Made by a program: the position numbers and the translations under genes
Notes under the pieces: model-generated
Databases searched by the model: none
What the model was told of the DNA's origin: nothing
What the model saw: only the letters and a program-made list of their open reading frames with translations
Part shown: in pieces, positions 1 through 8,956 of the stretch
Numbering within the stretch: the stretch's first letter is position 1
How the letters are laid out: the number at the start of each line of letters is the position of its first letter
Assembly: GCA_046349775.1 (NCBI GenBank)
Contig: JAXMBS010000039.1
Location: 1-53,970, forward strand
Reading direction: 5' to 3'
Source of the DNA: JAEUIG01 sp046349775
Lineage (GTDB): Bacteria; Planctomycetota; Planctomycetia; Planctomycetales; Planctomycetaceae
Length of the DNA: 53,970 nt

Positions 1-1
1 A

Positions 2-142
2 ATGCGGATTTGGATGATCGACGAGTTTGGACACCCCTGGATCTATTGTCGATTTAGACGCAAAAACGGTGGATTGGAAGAACACACTCTGGCTGTCAAT
101 CATGATGGAATCGTCCGCGTCAAGCACCGTCCACCACGGTGA
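2..142 (+). CDS. Short ORF at window edge, possibly the 3' end of a larger gene
   Basis: An open frame runs from an ATG at base 2 to a TGA at 140-142 and would encode 46 residues rich in basic and aromatic amino acids (ends K-H-R-P-P-R). The window begins one base before this ATG, so the reading frame may continue upstream and the ATG may be internal. I recognise no family. It lies just upstream of argG on the same strand, separated by an A/C-rich leader. No signal peptide or membrane helix is visible. It could also be a non-coding open stretch. Confidence 0.35.
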   Translation: MRIWMIDEFGHPWIYCRFRRKNGGLEEHTLAVNHDGIVRVKHRPPR

Positions 143-178
143 GACTAGCTGGTGAAACAAAGGGCGCTCGTACTTAAC

Positions 179-208
179 CTACCCACTACCAACTACCCAC
201 TACCCACC
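179..208 (+). repeat. CTACCCAC-type repeat forming the argG leader
   Basis: The 30 bases before the argG ATG consist of near-perfect repeats of TACCCAC/TACCAAC and contain no Shine-Dalgarno purine run. A very similar A/C-rich stretch abuts the ATG at 8033. The leader should be unstructured; a role in SD-independent initiation is inference. Confidence 0.6.
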
Positions 209-1426
209 ATGTCTGAGAAAGTTGTTTTGGCGTACAGCGGCGGCTTGGATACCTCTGTCATTGTCGGCTGGCTGCTGGATGAAGGTTACGAGGTCCACTG
301 CCTGTATGTGGACCTCGGCCAACCGTGCGAAGATCGGCCGTCGATCCTCGAAAAAGCGCGGAAGATCGGGGCGGCGTCGTCCGAAATCGTCGATGTCCAG
401 GAAGAATTGTGCCGCGACTTCGCCTTCCCCGTCATGCAGTGGCAGGCGAAGTACGAAAACATTTATCTCATGGGGACGTCGATTGCGCGTCCGCTGATTG
501 CCAAGGCGTGCCTGCAACGGGCGCGGGATGTCGGCGCGACCGCCTTCGCCCACGGCGCGACCGGCAAGGGGAACGACCAGTGCCGGTTCCAACTGGCGTC
601 GGTCGCGCTGGAACCATCAGTCAAGATCATCGCTCCGTGGCGGATGGAGCGTTTTCGCAAACTGTTCCCCGGTCGCACGGAAATGCTCGCCTACTGTGCG
701 AAGAAGAACATCCCCGTCAAAGCCAGCGCCAGCAAGCCGTATTCCAGCGACGAGAACTGCCTGCACATCAGCTACGAGGCCGGCAAGCTGGAAGACCCGG
801 CGGTCGACGGCCAGACGATCATCGACTTCGGCATGACGGTCTCGCCGCAGCAGGCGCCGGACAAGGAGGAGCGGGTAACAATCGGCTTCGAGTCGGGCGT
901 CCCGGTCAGCGTGAACGGCAAGCAGCTCTCGGCTTTCGACATCGTTCGCACGCTCAACGAGATCGGCGGCCGCAATGGCGTCGGCCGGATCGACGTCGTC
1001 GAAAACCGCTTTGTGGGGATGAAGAGCCGCGGCGTGTACGAAGCGCCCGGCATGACGCTGCTCTACGCCGCCCACCAGGCGCTGGAACAGCTCACACTCG
1101 ACCGCGACCTGACGCACCTCCGCGACCGACTGGCGCCCGAAGTGGCCGAAATGGTCTACTACGGCTTCTGGTACTGTGCGAAAATGGACGCCCTGACGGC
1201 GTTCCTCAAGGAGACCGAGAAGCCGGTCACCGGCGAAGTCGCGCTCACGCTCTACAAAGGGAACGCCCGCGTCAGCAGCCGCAAGTCTCCCAACAGCCTG
1301 TACGACGAAGCGATTGCCTCAATGGAAGCCGGGGGCAGCTACGACCAGTCCGATGCCGAAGGGTTCCTCAAAATCGTCGGCCTGCCGCTGCGGGTCCAGG
1401 GTGGAAGCCGCAAACGCCGGTATTGA
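209..1426 (+). CDS. argG: Argininosuccinate synthase
   Basis: Catalyses ATP-dependent condensation of citrulline and aspartate to argininosuccinate, the penultimate step of cytosolic arginine biosynthesis. The 405-residue product has the usual family length. It opens with the PP-loop ATP-pyrophosphatase motif A-Y-S-G-G-L-D-T-S (about residues 8-16). Further family blocks follow, such as H-G-A-T-G-K-G-N-D-Q near residue 115 and S-S-D-E-N-C-L-H. An in-frame GTG at 152 would add 19 residues of low-complexity translation (from the A/C repeat), so the ATG at 209 is preferred: it puts the P-loop at its normal distance from the N terminus. No other arg genes adjoin it; the next gene is convergent. 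The frame is intact. Confidence 0.97.
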   Translation: MSEKVVLAYSGGLDTSVIVGWLLDEGYEVHCLYVDLGQPCEDRPSILEKARKIGAASSEIVDVQEELCRDFAFPVMQWQAKYENIYLMGTSIARPLIAKACLQRARDVGATAFAHGATGKGNDQCRFQLASVALEPSVKIIAPWRMERFRKLFPGRTEMLAYCAKKNIPVKASASKPYSSDENCLHISYEAGKLEDPAVDGQTIIDFGMTVSPQQAPDKEERVTIGFESGVPVSVNGKQLSAFDIVRTLNEIGGRNGVGRIDVVENRFVGMKSRGVYEAPGMTLLYAAHQALEQLTLDRDLTHLRDRLAPEVAEMVYYGFWYCAKMDALTAFLKETEKPVTGEVALTLYKGNARVSSRKSPNSLYDEAIASMEAGGSYDQSDAEGFLKIVGLPLRVQGGSRKRRY

Positions 1427-1552
1427 GCGTTGTGGGGATCTGAGCTTGTTCATCGGGTGCCACTGGCTCCGCCGGTGCGTAGCGCACAGACGTTCGACTC
1501 AGGAGCATTTGGGCCGTGGGATGGCCGATCACTACGCGCAGCCGCCGGCATT

Positions 1553-3268
1553 TCAGGTCGTAGCCATCCGTGCGCTCGCCGGAATCGGCGCCGCGGCAAT
1601 CGTCGTGACGGCGAAGGCGGGATCCGACCCGCTGGCCGTGTCGGCGAGTGCTTCCTGGCCGTCCTGCCGCCACCAGTCCGCGGCCGCCTGTGAACTCCAG
1701 CGCTGGGTGTCCCGGCATCCGGCAAGCGCCCGTTCCAGTTCACGGACGTCGCCGTAGCGGTCCGCCGGGTCCTTTTCGAGGCAGCGCAGCACGACCTGTT
1801 CCAGGTCGGGTGGGACCGCGACGTGTTTCGACGGTGGAACCGGTTTCTCTTTGGCGTGCGCGAACACGATGTCGAGGGCGCGGTTTCCGGGGAAGACGGG
1901 GTGGCCCGTCAGCATGAAGTACGCCGTCGCACCCAGCGAATAAAGATCCACGCGCGCGTCGACGACACCGTTCCCGAAGGCGGTCTCCGGCGCCGCATAC
2001 AGTGGCGAGCCGACGACGACGCCGTCCCGCGTGTGCTGAATACTCTCGTCACGCGCGCCGGTGGATTTCACCAGCCCGAAGTCGAGCAGCTTCGCGAAAT
2101 CGTGGATGCCGCCGCGCTCGGCGGCAAAGATATTGCCCGGCTTGATGTCGCGATGGATCAGGCCGGCGCGGTGCGCTTCGTCCAGCGCCTGGCACACCTG
2201 ACGCAGCAGATGGATCACGCGCGCTGCGGGCAGCGGTCCGGTGCGCTCGACGAGTTCCTGCACGCTCATTCCCGGCAGATATTCCATCACGTAGAAGAAC
2301 ATGCCGTTGTCGGTAACGCCGTAATCGTAGATTTCGACGGTGTTCGGGTGCGTGAGTCGCGCCGTCGCCTGGACTTCATTCTGGAACCGCGTGATGGTCT
2401 GCTCGTCGGTCTCGCGGTCGCGGCGGATCAGCTTGACGGCGCAGGGACGCTTGAGCAGCCGGTGTTCGGCGAGGTACACGTCACCCATTCCACCGCCGCC
2501 GAGGCGCCTTAGCAGCGTGTACACGCCGACGTGCTTGAGATCGAAAGCTTCGCGGCGCAGCGTGCCGAACCGGTGCGCGCCCCACACCGCCACCACCGCC
2601 GCAGTGATCATTTGCAGGAGGTTGAACGACAGGACTCCGCTGTCGTACAACTCGCGCCACATTCCCGGCTGGTCCGCCGTGGCCCAGAAGACAGTAGCGA
2701 TCGGCCCCAACGCGAACAGTGTGACAATCGATGTCGCCCGCCGCCATGTGTTGGGGATGAACAGACTGTAGACCATCAGCAGCAGCATCCAGGGGACGCT
2801 GAAGGCCAGCAGCCGCGTCCCCATGGCTTCGGCGCCGGTCACGGTGGATGTGCGCGCGATTTGGGCCTGAACGTGGGCCAGCATCAATGCCGGGCCGACA
2901 AACATCACGAATTCGATGAGTCGCAGTGCCCACTGTTTGGGCCGATGCTTGGCGCACAGCGCCACAATGCAGAGTCCCTGCAGGCTCGTGACAAACAGGT
3001 ACGGCGCCAGATCGGTCGCCGGGAAGGAGAAGGTCTCCCCCTGAGTCAGCGCGAAGCGCACCAGATGAGCCGCCAGCAGCGCAAACAGCAGTATGGCTGT
3101 CGATCGCAACCGGCTGCGCAGCAGGTTGAGATCCTGCTCGCGGAACTCGATCGAAGATTTGGCGACCAGTCCGCCGTGCGGACAGAAGCAATCTGCGCAC
3201 GAATCACTGGGCCGCGTCTCAGCCGCGGGCGCTGCGTCGTTGCCGAGAATCCGGGCCGGTGTTGCCAT
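1553..3268 (-). CDS. Membrane Ser/Thr protein kinase with N-terminal multi-TM domain
   Basis: The 571-residue protein has about six hydrophobic helices in its first half (about residues 50-250), then a complete Hanks-type kinase domain (about 265-525). Kinase motifs visible are the glycine loop L-G-G-G-G-M-G-D-V-Y, the A-V-K-L lysine, the catalytic loop H-R-D-I-K-P-G-N and D-F-G. The kinase therefore follows the membrane part, the reverse of the PknB layout, where the kinase is N-terminal and the sensor is outside. The short C-terminal tail is Ala/Thr-rich. The N-terminal 40 residues carry a C-x-x-C-x-C cluster of unknown role. It probably phosphorylates Ser/Thr targets at the inner face of the cytoplasmic membrane; the signal is unknown. 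It is transcribed convergently with argG. Confidence 0.9.
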   Translation of the reverse strand: MATPARILGNDAAPAAETRPSDSCADCFCPHGGLVAKSSIEFREQDLNLLRSRLRSTAILLFALLAAHLVRFALTQGETFSFPATDLAPYLFVTSLQGLCIVALCAKHRPKQWALRLIEFVMFVGPALMLAHVQAQIARTSTVTGAEAMGTRLLAFSVPWMLLLMVYSLFIPNTWRRATSIVTLFALGPIATVFWATADQPGMWRELYDSGVLSFNLLQMITAAVVAVWGAHRFGTLRREAFDLKHVGVYTLLRRLGGGGMGDVYLAEHRLLKRPCAVKLIRRDRETDEQTITRFQNEVQATARLTHPNTVEIYDYGVTDNGMFFYVMEYLPGMSVQELVERTGPLPAARVIHLLRQVCQALDEAHRAGLIHRDIKPGNIFAAERGGIHDFAKLLDFGLVKSTGARDESIQHTRDGVVVGSPLYAAPETAFGNGVVDARVDLYSLGATAYFMLTGHPVFPGNRALDIVFAHAKEKPVPPSKHVAVPPDLEQVVLRCLEKDPADRYGDVRELERALAGCRDTQRWSSQAAADWWRQDGQEALADTASGSDPAFAVTTIAAAPIPASARMATT

Positions 3269-3502
3269 CGCTATTGAAGACGAGGTTGCCGCGATTATAG
3301 TGAGACCCTGCGCGGTCGAACACCTGTGGAGCGGAGAGTCGTCTCAAGCCGCGAAGTGGGAACGGGTTGCAATCGGCGTTCCGCACCGGACCGCAATTGG
3401 ACTCTTGACCGGTGTCGGCGTCACACCGGATCGTACATTCGTCCACGGAAATGATCGAAAAGTCGCCATAACACGCCTGACGTCTGCAACTTCGACACGC
3501 GC

Positions 3503-4351
3503 ATGCCGCACTCTGCCAAATCTGCCGCTTCGTCCCCTCAATCCGCATTGCAGATCGGTTTTATCGGGGCCGGGCGGATGGCGACCGCGCTCGCGCGCGG
3601 CCTGATCGATGCAGGTTTTGCCGCGGCTGGTCAGATTCTGGCCAGCGACGTTGAGCCCGCGGCTCGCGAAGGATTTGCCCGCAGTGCCGGCGCGGCGGTT
3701 GTCGAGGGCAATGCCGACGTCGTCGCGCGCGCTGACGTTCTCGTGCTGGCGGTCAAACCCCAGTCCATGTCCAAAGTCCTCGAGGAACTGCGCCCTCTGC
3801 TCAAACCGTCGCATCTGGTGATTTCGATCGCTGCCGGCGTGACGCTCTCGGCGCTTTCCCGGGCGCTGGGTGAGCGCGTGCGGCTGGTGCGCGTCATGCC
3901 GAACACGCCGTGTCTCGTCGGCCAGGGCGCCTCGGGTTTTTCCGTCGGAGGTACCGCGACCTCGGACGACGCCGCGTTCACAGAGTCGTTGCTGAAAACC
4001 GTTGGCATCGCCGTGCAGGTGCCGGAGCCGCTCCTCGATGCGGTGACGGGATTGTCAGGGAGCGGACCGGCGTATGCCTTCGAGATGATCGAGGCGCTCA
4101 GCGACGGGGGAGTCTGCGCCGGACTGCCGCGCGACGTCGCCACGCGGCTGGCGGCACAGACGCTGCTCGGCGCCGCGAAAATGGTGCTGGCGACCGGGCA
4201 GCACCCTGGGGCCCTCAAGGACGCGGTTGCAAGTCCCGGCGGGACCACGATTGCCGGCCTGCACGAACTGGAGCGGGGTGGCTTGCGCGGCACGTTGATG
4301 AACGCGGTTGTCGCGGCGACGCGCCGCTCGCAGGAACTGGGCCGGTCGTAG
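3503..4351 (+). CDS. proC: Pyrroline-5-carboxylate reductase
   Basis: Reduces 1-pyrroline-5-carboxylate to proline with NAD(P)H, the last step of proline synthesis. The 282-residue product has the normal family length. An N-terminal Rossmann fold begins with I-G-F-I-G-A-G-R-M-A (about residue 18), followed by L-A-V-K-P-Q and V-R-V-M-P-N-T-P. The C-terminal dimerisation region carries the family signature G-L-S-G-S-G-P-A-Y and S-P-G-G-T-T-I-A-G-L. About 18 Ser/Ala-rich residues precede the fold, so the true start could be slightly downstream, although no better ATG exists before the nucleotide-binding motif. It stands alone, divergent from the kinase gene on its left. Confidence 0.96.
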   Translation: MPHSAKSAASSPQSALQIGFIGAGRMATALARGLIDAGFAAAGQILASDVEPAAREGFARSAGAAVVEGNADVVARADVLVLAVKPQSMSKVLEELRPLLKPSHLVISIAAGVTLSALSRALGERVRLVRVMPNTPCLVGQGASGFSVGGTATSDDAAFTESLLKTVGIAVQVPEPLLDAVTGLSGSGPAYAFEMIEALSDGGVCAGLPRDVATRLAAQTLLGAAKMVLATGQHPGALKDAVASPGGTTIAGLHELERGGLRGTLMNAVVAATRRSQELGRS

Positions 4352-4533
4352 CGATTGCACCGGTGGGCTCGGCCCTGTCTCCGGCGGATGCGGCCGCAAC
4401 GCGGTTCGCGTTCCGACCGAGGTCGGCCGAACCGTTTGACTCCCCCCTGTGGTGACGTAGCGTTGCGGCATCGTCACTGCCAACTGCATGTCTCAGGGTC
4501 TCGGCGTTCTGCCCCCCATATCTGAGGGTCCGC

Positions 4534-6639
4534 ATGGCTGCACAGACCGAATCACCGGCGCGCAACCGCAATACCGTGACCGCGCCGCCAAGTGCGCACC
4601 CCGCGGACTCTGCACGCATCCTGCTGTCACTGCTGCGACTGGTGCGTCAGGCAGGTGAACCGGCATCGAACGAGCCCGGAGATCCGTACCACGCACTGAT
4701 TCGGCCCGGGATTTTGCGGGGCCTGCTCTCGGCGATTCACTACCGTGACGAAGGCACGATTTACCACTCGCGTCGCACCGCGCTGACCTGCGTCGGCATC
4801 GCCCGCGAGCTGGGTTGGGAAGACGAGGAACTGCGGATCATTGAGACGGCGGCGCTGCTGCACGACCTCGGAAAGATCGGCGTGCCGGACAGCATCCTGC
4901 ATAAGCCCGCAGCGCTCAGTGCCGATGAGTCGGAGCTCGTCGCCCAGAATCAAAGCGTCGGGCTGACGATCCTTCAGGCGTGCCGGGTGCACCCGGACAT
5001 CGTGGCGCTCATCGGGCAATCGGGGCGCGCGGCGCTGTCTGCGACCGAGATGGTCGTCCCGCAGCGACATCAGGGGGCGCGAATCCTGACTGTGGCGGAT
5101 ATGTACGACTCGCTGGTCCACGACCAGTCGTACCGCCCGCACCTGTCTCACGGCGATGCCATCTCGAAGCTCCTGGAATCGGAGCGGCAACTGGATCGCA
5201 ACGTCATCGCGGCCTTGCGCCGCTGGCTGGCCGGCGGCGGGCAGTCGCTGCTGGCGGACCACAAGCAGGCCGTGGAATCCATCCGGGCCAGCGCGCCCGT
5301 GAACGCCACGACGGTGGGCCAGTCCAGCTCGCTCTGCCATGCCTTCGCCTACCTCTACATCCTGGAAAGTCTGTACGACGCGTACTACATCGCCGATGCC
5401 GACCTGAAGCTCGTGATCTGCAGCACCGGACTGCCGGGACTGTTCCCCTCGGCGACGTTCACGCCGGGAGAGACCTGGACCCGGCGGCTGTTCGGAGCGC
5501 TCGACAGCGTGGGCCGGCCGGTGCCGGATTCCGCCTATCCCTTGCACAAGGTGCTGGAGACCAACAGCGCGCACTGTTCGACGCTGCGGCTGCCGGGCGG
5601 CGAAGGGCAGCGCCGTGACCTCGAGTTCCACGCCATGCCGCTGCAGGACGAGAACGGGCGACTATGGGGAGTCGCGGAGATCTTGCGCGACGTGTCGCAC
5701 TCGCGCAAGAACGCCATCCTGTACAAGCAGTTGCGCGAGGCCGCCAACCAGGATCCGCTGACGGGGGCGGCGAATCGCGGACAGTTGGAAAGCCGCCTCG
5801 GCGAGCTGTACGCCGACTTTCAACAATCGCAGTACGAGCAGTCGTTCAGCATCATCTTTCTCGACCTCGATCACTTCAAACAGATCAACGACGTGTACGA
5901 GCACGCCACGGGAGATGAAGTGCTCGTGGGCCTGGTCCGACTGCTCGGGGATGAGCTGTATTCCGGCGAAACGCTGGGGAGGTACGGAGGCGAAGAATTC
6001 CTGATTCTCTGCCCGGGCACCCCGCTGGAACAGGCGGTGCAGCGTGCGGATCGCTTGCGGCGCGCCATCCAGAACGCAGGGCTGGCGTCGGCTCGCGACC
6101 TGCGGGTGACGGCATCGCTGGGGGTGGCGGAGATCGGTCCCGACGACACCCCCGAAACCGTCCTGCAACGCGCCGACCAGGCGCTGTTTGACGCCAAGCG
6201 CGGCGGCCGAAATCGAGTCTGCTACCGCGTCGTGGGGGTCGAGGAAACCAACGAATCCGAAATCTCAGCTCCGGTTGGTGAAATGGTCCACACCGCCAAG
6301 TTCGTGGCCTGCCAGGCCGCCGACATCCTCGTGGCGAAGCTGAAAGGCTTTGTCGAAGACCACCGCGCGCGACTCCTCGACGTGCAGGAGAAGCTCATCG
6401 CCATGCGTGTCGGCGAAGCCACGATCTTCGGCAGGTGGGGTGCCGATCCGCGCCGGCAGCCGGTCGAAATGATCGTCGTGCTGGGCGAGCCGCAGATCTC
6501 GTCGCGGTCCGCCTCCATGAAGCGCATCGAGATCGACGTAACGGTCCGCCCGGTCGGCCGTGCTCCAGACGCCGATGTGTTCCAGGGCCGCGCCTCGCGC
6601 GCCGTCGAGCTGCTGCGATCGCATCTGCTCGCGGACTGA
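4534..6639 (+). CDS. HD-domain and GGDEF diguanylate cyclase-like protein
   Basis: The 701-residue soluble protein couples two signalling domains. An HD phosphohydrolase domain (about residues 60-240) shows H-D-L-G-K-I-G at 110-116 and resembles RpfG-type HD proteins, but no G-Y-P motif is visible. A PAS-like middle (about 265-390) is followed by a GGDEF domain (about 405-560) with active-site G-G-E-E-F at 485-489. The residues at the usual inhibitory I-site read Y-S-G-E rather than R-x-x-D, so product inhibition is probably absent. About 130 C-terminal residues are unassigned. Likely role: synthesis (GGDEF) and possibly hydrolysis (HD) of cyclic dinucleotides. No partner genes adjoin it. The ATG at 4534 is preceded by GAGGGT, an acceptable ribosome-binding site. 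Confidence 0.9.
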   Translation: MAAQTESPARNRNTVTAPPSAHPADSARILLSLLRLVRQAGEPASNEPGDPYHALIRPGILRGLLSAIHYRDEGTIYHSRRTALTCVGIARELGWEDEELRIIETAALLHDLGKIGVPDSILHKPAALSADESELVAQNQSVGLTILQACRVHPDIVALIGQSGRAALSATEMVVPQRHQGARILTVADMYDSLVHDQSYRPHLSHGDAISKLLESERQLDRNVIAALRRWLAGGGQSLLADHKQAVESIRASAPVNATTVGQSSSLCHAFAYLYILESLYDAYYIADADLKLVICSTGLPGLFPSATFTPGETWTRRLFGALDSVGRPVPDSAYPLHKVLETNSAHCSTLRLPGGEGQRRDLEFHAMPLQDENGRLWGVAEILRDVSHSRKNAILYKQLREAANQDPLTGAANRGQLESRLGELYADFQQSQYEQSFSIIFLDLDHFKQINDVYEHATGDEVLVGLVRLLGDELYSGETLGRYGGEEFLILCPGTPLEQAVQRADRLRRAIQNAGLASARDLRVTASLGVAEIGPDDTPETVLQRADQALFDAKRGGRNRVCYRVVGVEETNESEISAPVGEMVHTAKFVACQAADILVAKLKGFVEDHRARLLDVQEKLIAMRVGEATIFGRWGADPRRQPVEMIVVLGEPQISSRSASMKRIEIDVTVRPVGRAPDADVFQGRASRAVELLRSHLLAD

Positions 6640-6647
6640 CGACGAGA

Positions 6648-6720
6648 GTGTGAAGGTGACAAAGTGTGAAGGTAAGAATGTGGGAACCGGCAAAGCCCCT
6701 TCACACCTTCTTACCTTCTT
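6648..6720. terminator. Inverted repeat between convergent genes
   Basis: The 11-bp arm at 6668-6678 (GAAGGTAAGAA) pairs perfectly with 6708-6718. The left arm unit GTGTGAAGG is also duplicated in tandem at 6649. It lies between the convergent HD-GGDEF and YjbQ genes and overlaps the 3' end of the latter, so it may end transcription from both sides. No strong oligo-T follows, so it may instead be an interspersed repeat. Confidence 0.45.
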
Positions 6721-7138
6721 CGTCCCCCTGCAGCGTCAGCACGAGTTGCCTTGAGCCACCGCGGTTGCGGTGTTCGCACAGGCAGATGCCCTGCCACGTC
6801 CCCAGTACCAGGCGTCCGTCCCGCACCGGGACGGTCACACTGCTGTCCAGCAGGGACGCTTTGACGTGTGCCGGCATGTCGTCCGGGCCTTCGCAGGTGT
6901 GCACATACGGAAACGACTCCGGCGCGAGCGCATTGAAAGCGGTCTCCAGGTCCGTCCGCACGTCCGGATCCGCGTTCTCCGTGATCGTCAGCGAGGCGGA
7001 CGTGTGTTTTAGGAACACGTGCAGCAGCCCGACGCGAATCGCGGCCAGCTCCGGCAGCGCCTGCACGATCTCCCGCGTGATCAGATGAAATCCGCGTGAA
7101 CGTGGAGACAACGCGATATCTCGCTGCAGCCAGGCCAT
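6701..7138 (-). CDS. YjbQ/UPF0047 family protein
   Basis: The 145-residue protein covers the whole single-domain YjbQ family. Recognisable blocks are H-T-S-A-S-L-T-I-T-E-N near residue 45, the H-T-C-E-G-P-D-D-M-P-A-H block near 80, and the C-terminal G-T-W-Q-G-I-C-L-C-E-H. Family members are small trimeric cytosolic proteins; some have weak thiamine-phosphate synthase activity, but the physiological role is not settled. Conserved His/Asp/Glu residues expected at the metal/phosphate site are present. The last residues (E-E-G-K-K-V) are read from the inverted repeat. It is monocistronic by context, with a convergent neighbour on the left and a divergent one on the right. Confidence 0.9.
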   Translation of the reverse strand: MAWLQRDIALSPRSRGFHLITREIVQALPELAAIRVGLLHVFLKHTSASLTITENADPDVRTDLETAFNALAPESFPYVHTCEGPDDMPAHVKASLLDSSVTVPVRDGRLVLGTWQGICLCEHRNRGGSRQLVLTLQGDEEGKKV

Positions 7139-7309
7139 CTGGTTCTCTCTGATTAAGCGGTAACCGATTTACCGTCAACGATCAGCCGTCAGGCGCAGTT
7201 GCTGACGGCTGGCCGCTCCGGTCCGGCGTCCCGTGAATTCCCCACGCGTGCCCGTTATAACAGACTTCGAAGAGGACTGCGGGCGCACTCAAATCGAAAG
7301 CCGCTCCTG

Positions 7310-7993
7310 ATGTCAACAGTTTGCTGGATGCGCTGCGTTCGCGTGTTGATTACCATTGCGCTGCTGGCAGCGACGTCTCGCGACCCTCTGGGCGCCCGTG
7401 CTGCCGAACCGGCCGCCAAAGAACTGGCAGCCGGCGACGTCGATCCGGCCACGAGCCGGGTCTACGTGCACGTCAAGAAGCGTCGCCTGGGCCATGAGCA
7501 CGGCGTGGAGGGGCGTGTGAAGTCCGGCCGGCTGCAGCTCGACGCAGCCGACAAGGCCGGGCAGATCATCTTCGACATGACGTCCTTTAAGGCGGACACG
7601 GACGCCGCACGGCAGCACGTTGGGCTGGAAGGGACGACCGACGCCGGCGAACAGTCCGACGTCACGAAGACGATGACCGGCGCCGGCGTCCTCGACGTTG
7701 CGAAGTATCCGACGGCGACGTTTGCCGTCACGTCGTCGAAACGCATGGAGAAAGATGCCGAGGGGGGGCATGCCCGGTACGAGCTGGTTGGCGAGTTCGA
7801 CCTGCACGGCAAGAAGCAGCCGTTGACTGTCGTTGCCGTCGCTGGGGAGCTGAAAGACGGCCTGCGGCAATTGACGGGCGAATTCACGATCAAGCAGACC
7901 GATTACGGGATCAAGCCCTTTTCGACATTTGGCGGGATCGTCTCCGTCGCAGACGCACTGCGGATTCTCGGCGACCTGTCGATCAAGCAATAG
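7310..7993 (+). CDS. YceI family periplasmic protein
   Basis: The 227-residue protein has an N-terminal signal peptide (basic start, hydrophobic V-L-I-T-I-A-L-L-A-A, likely cleavage after A-R-A-A). The rest is the YceI lipocalin-like fold: D-P-A-T-S-R-V-Y-V-H-V near residue 45, G-R-V-K-S-G, and the C-terminal F-T-I-K-Q-T-D-Y-G-I-K-P-F. YceI proteins are exported and bind isoprenoid-type lipids; one is base-inducible in E. coli. An in-frame start at 7199 would spoil the signal peptide, so ATG 7310 is chosen. A TATAAC hexamer at 7256-7261 is a candidate -10 element. The TIM-barrel gene follows after 39 bases. Confidence 0.9.
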   Translation: MSTVCWMRCVRVLITIALLAATSRDPLGARAAEPAAKELAAGDVDPATSRVYVHVKKRRLGHEHGVEGRVKSGRLQLDAADKAGQIIFDMTSFKADTDAARQHVGLEGTTDAGEQSDVTKTMTGAGVLDVAKYPTATFAVTSSKRMEKDAEGGHARYELVGEFDLHGKKQPLTVVAVAGELKDGLRQLTGEFTIKQTDYGIKPFSTFGGIVSVADALRILGDLSIKQ

Positions 7994-8006
7994 CTCCCGG
8001 CTTTCC

Positions 8007-8032
8007 CTACCCACTACCCACGACCCACTACA
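8007..8032 (+). repeat. CTACCCAC-type A/C-rich leader of the TIM-barrel gene
   Basis: Repeats of CTACCCACTACCCAC run directly into the ATG at 8033, as before argG. There is no Shine-Dalgarno sequence. Confidence 0.6.
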
Positions 8033-8956
8033 ATGCAACTTGGCTTTGTCAGCGCAATTCTGGCCGATCAGGACTTGGACCACGTTCTCAAGTTCGCGGC
8101 CGACACGGGCTTCGACTGCGTGGAAGTGATGTGCTGGCCGCCGGGTAGGGCGGACCGTCGTTACGCCGGCGTGACGCACATCGACGTCACACACTTCGAC
8201 AAAGTCCAGGCGGCACGCGTGCTCGAACGGGCGGCCGAGCACCAGGTCGCCCTCAGCGGGCTCGGTTATTACCCGAATGCCCTGTCACACGATTCGCAGG
8301 AAGCCGCAGTTGCCGTGGAGCATCTCCGGAGGGTCATTACCGCGGCGCCGCTGCTCGGCCTGACGCGCGTGAACACCTTCATCGGCAGGGACTGGACGCA
8401 GTCGGTGGCCGCCAACTGGCCGCAGTTTCTGGAGACCTGGAAGCCGCTGATCCGGCTGGCGGAAGACAGCGGAGTGAAGATCGGGATCGAGAACTGCCCG
8501 ATGTCGTTCACGGCGGATGAGTGGCCGGGGGGCAAGAACCTCGCCAGCACGCCGGACATCTGGCGGCGGATGTTCCACGACATCCCCAGCGACTCGTTCG
8601 GCCTGAACTACGATCCGTCGCACATGGTGTGGCAGTTCATGGACTATCTGGAACCGATGCGCGAATTCCGCGACAAGCTGTTCCACATCCACGCCAAGGA
8701 CGTCCGCGTCGATCGGCACAAGCTGAACCAGGTCGGCACGCTGGCGCACCCCAACGAATATCACACGCCCAAGCTGCCGGGCATGGGGGACGTCGACTGG
8801 GGGAAGTTCTTCTCGGTGCTGACCGACGTCGGCTACCACGGCCCGGTCTGCGTCGAAGTGGAAGACCGCGCGTACGAAGGCACGCTGGAGCGCCGCCACG
8901 CCTCACTGCGGCAAAGCCACACGTATCTGCGGAACTTTGTTCCGGCGGACGGTTGA
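8033..8956 (+). CDS. Sugar phosphate isomerase/epimerase (xylose isomerase-like TIM barrel)
   Basis: The 307-residue protein matches the AP-endonuclease-2/xylose-isomerase-like barrel family by pattern. Visible are an N-terminal V-S-A-I-L-A strand and G-F-D-C-V-E-V, metal-site candidates in the strand I-G-I-E-N-C-P, the pair D-P-S-H-M and H-I-H-A-K-D-V, and the terminal V-C-V-E-V-E-D acid. Members isomerise or epimerise sugars, inosose or hydroxypyruvate using a divalent metal; the substrate cannot be read from the sequence. No signal peptide is present, so it should be cytosolic. It lies 39 bases after the YceI gene and may be co-transcribed, although the export signals of the two products differ. 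Confidence 0.9.
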   Translation: MQLGFVSAILADQDLDHVLKFAADTGFDCVEVMCWPPGRADRRYAGVTHIDVTHFDKVQAARVLERAAEHQVALSGLGYYPNALSHDSQEAAVAVEHLRRVITAAPLLGLTRVNTFIGRDWTQSVAANWPQFLETWKPLIRLAEDSGVKIGIENCPMSFTADEWPGGKNLASTPDIWRRMFHDIPSDSFGLNYDPSHMVWQFMDYLEPMREFRDKLFHIHAKDVRVDRHKLNQVGTLAHPNEYHTPKLPGMGDVDWGKFFSVLTDVGYHGPVCVEVEDRAYEGTLERRHASLRQSHTYLRNFVPADG

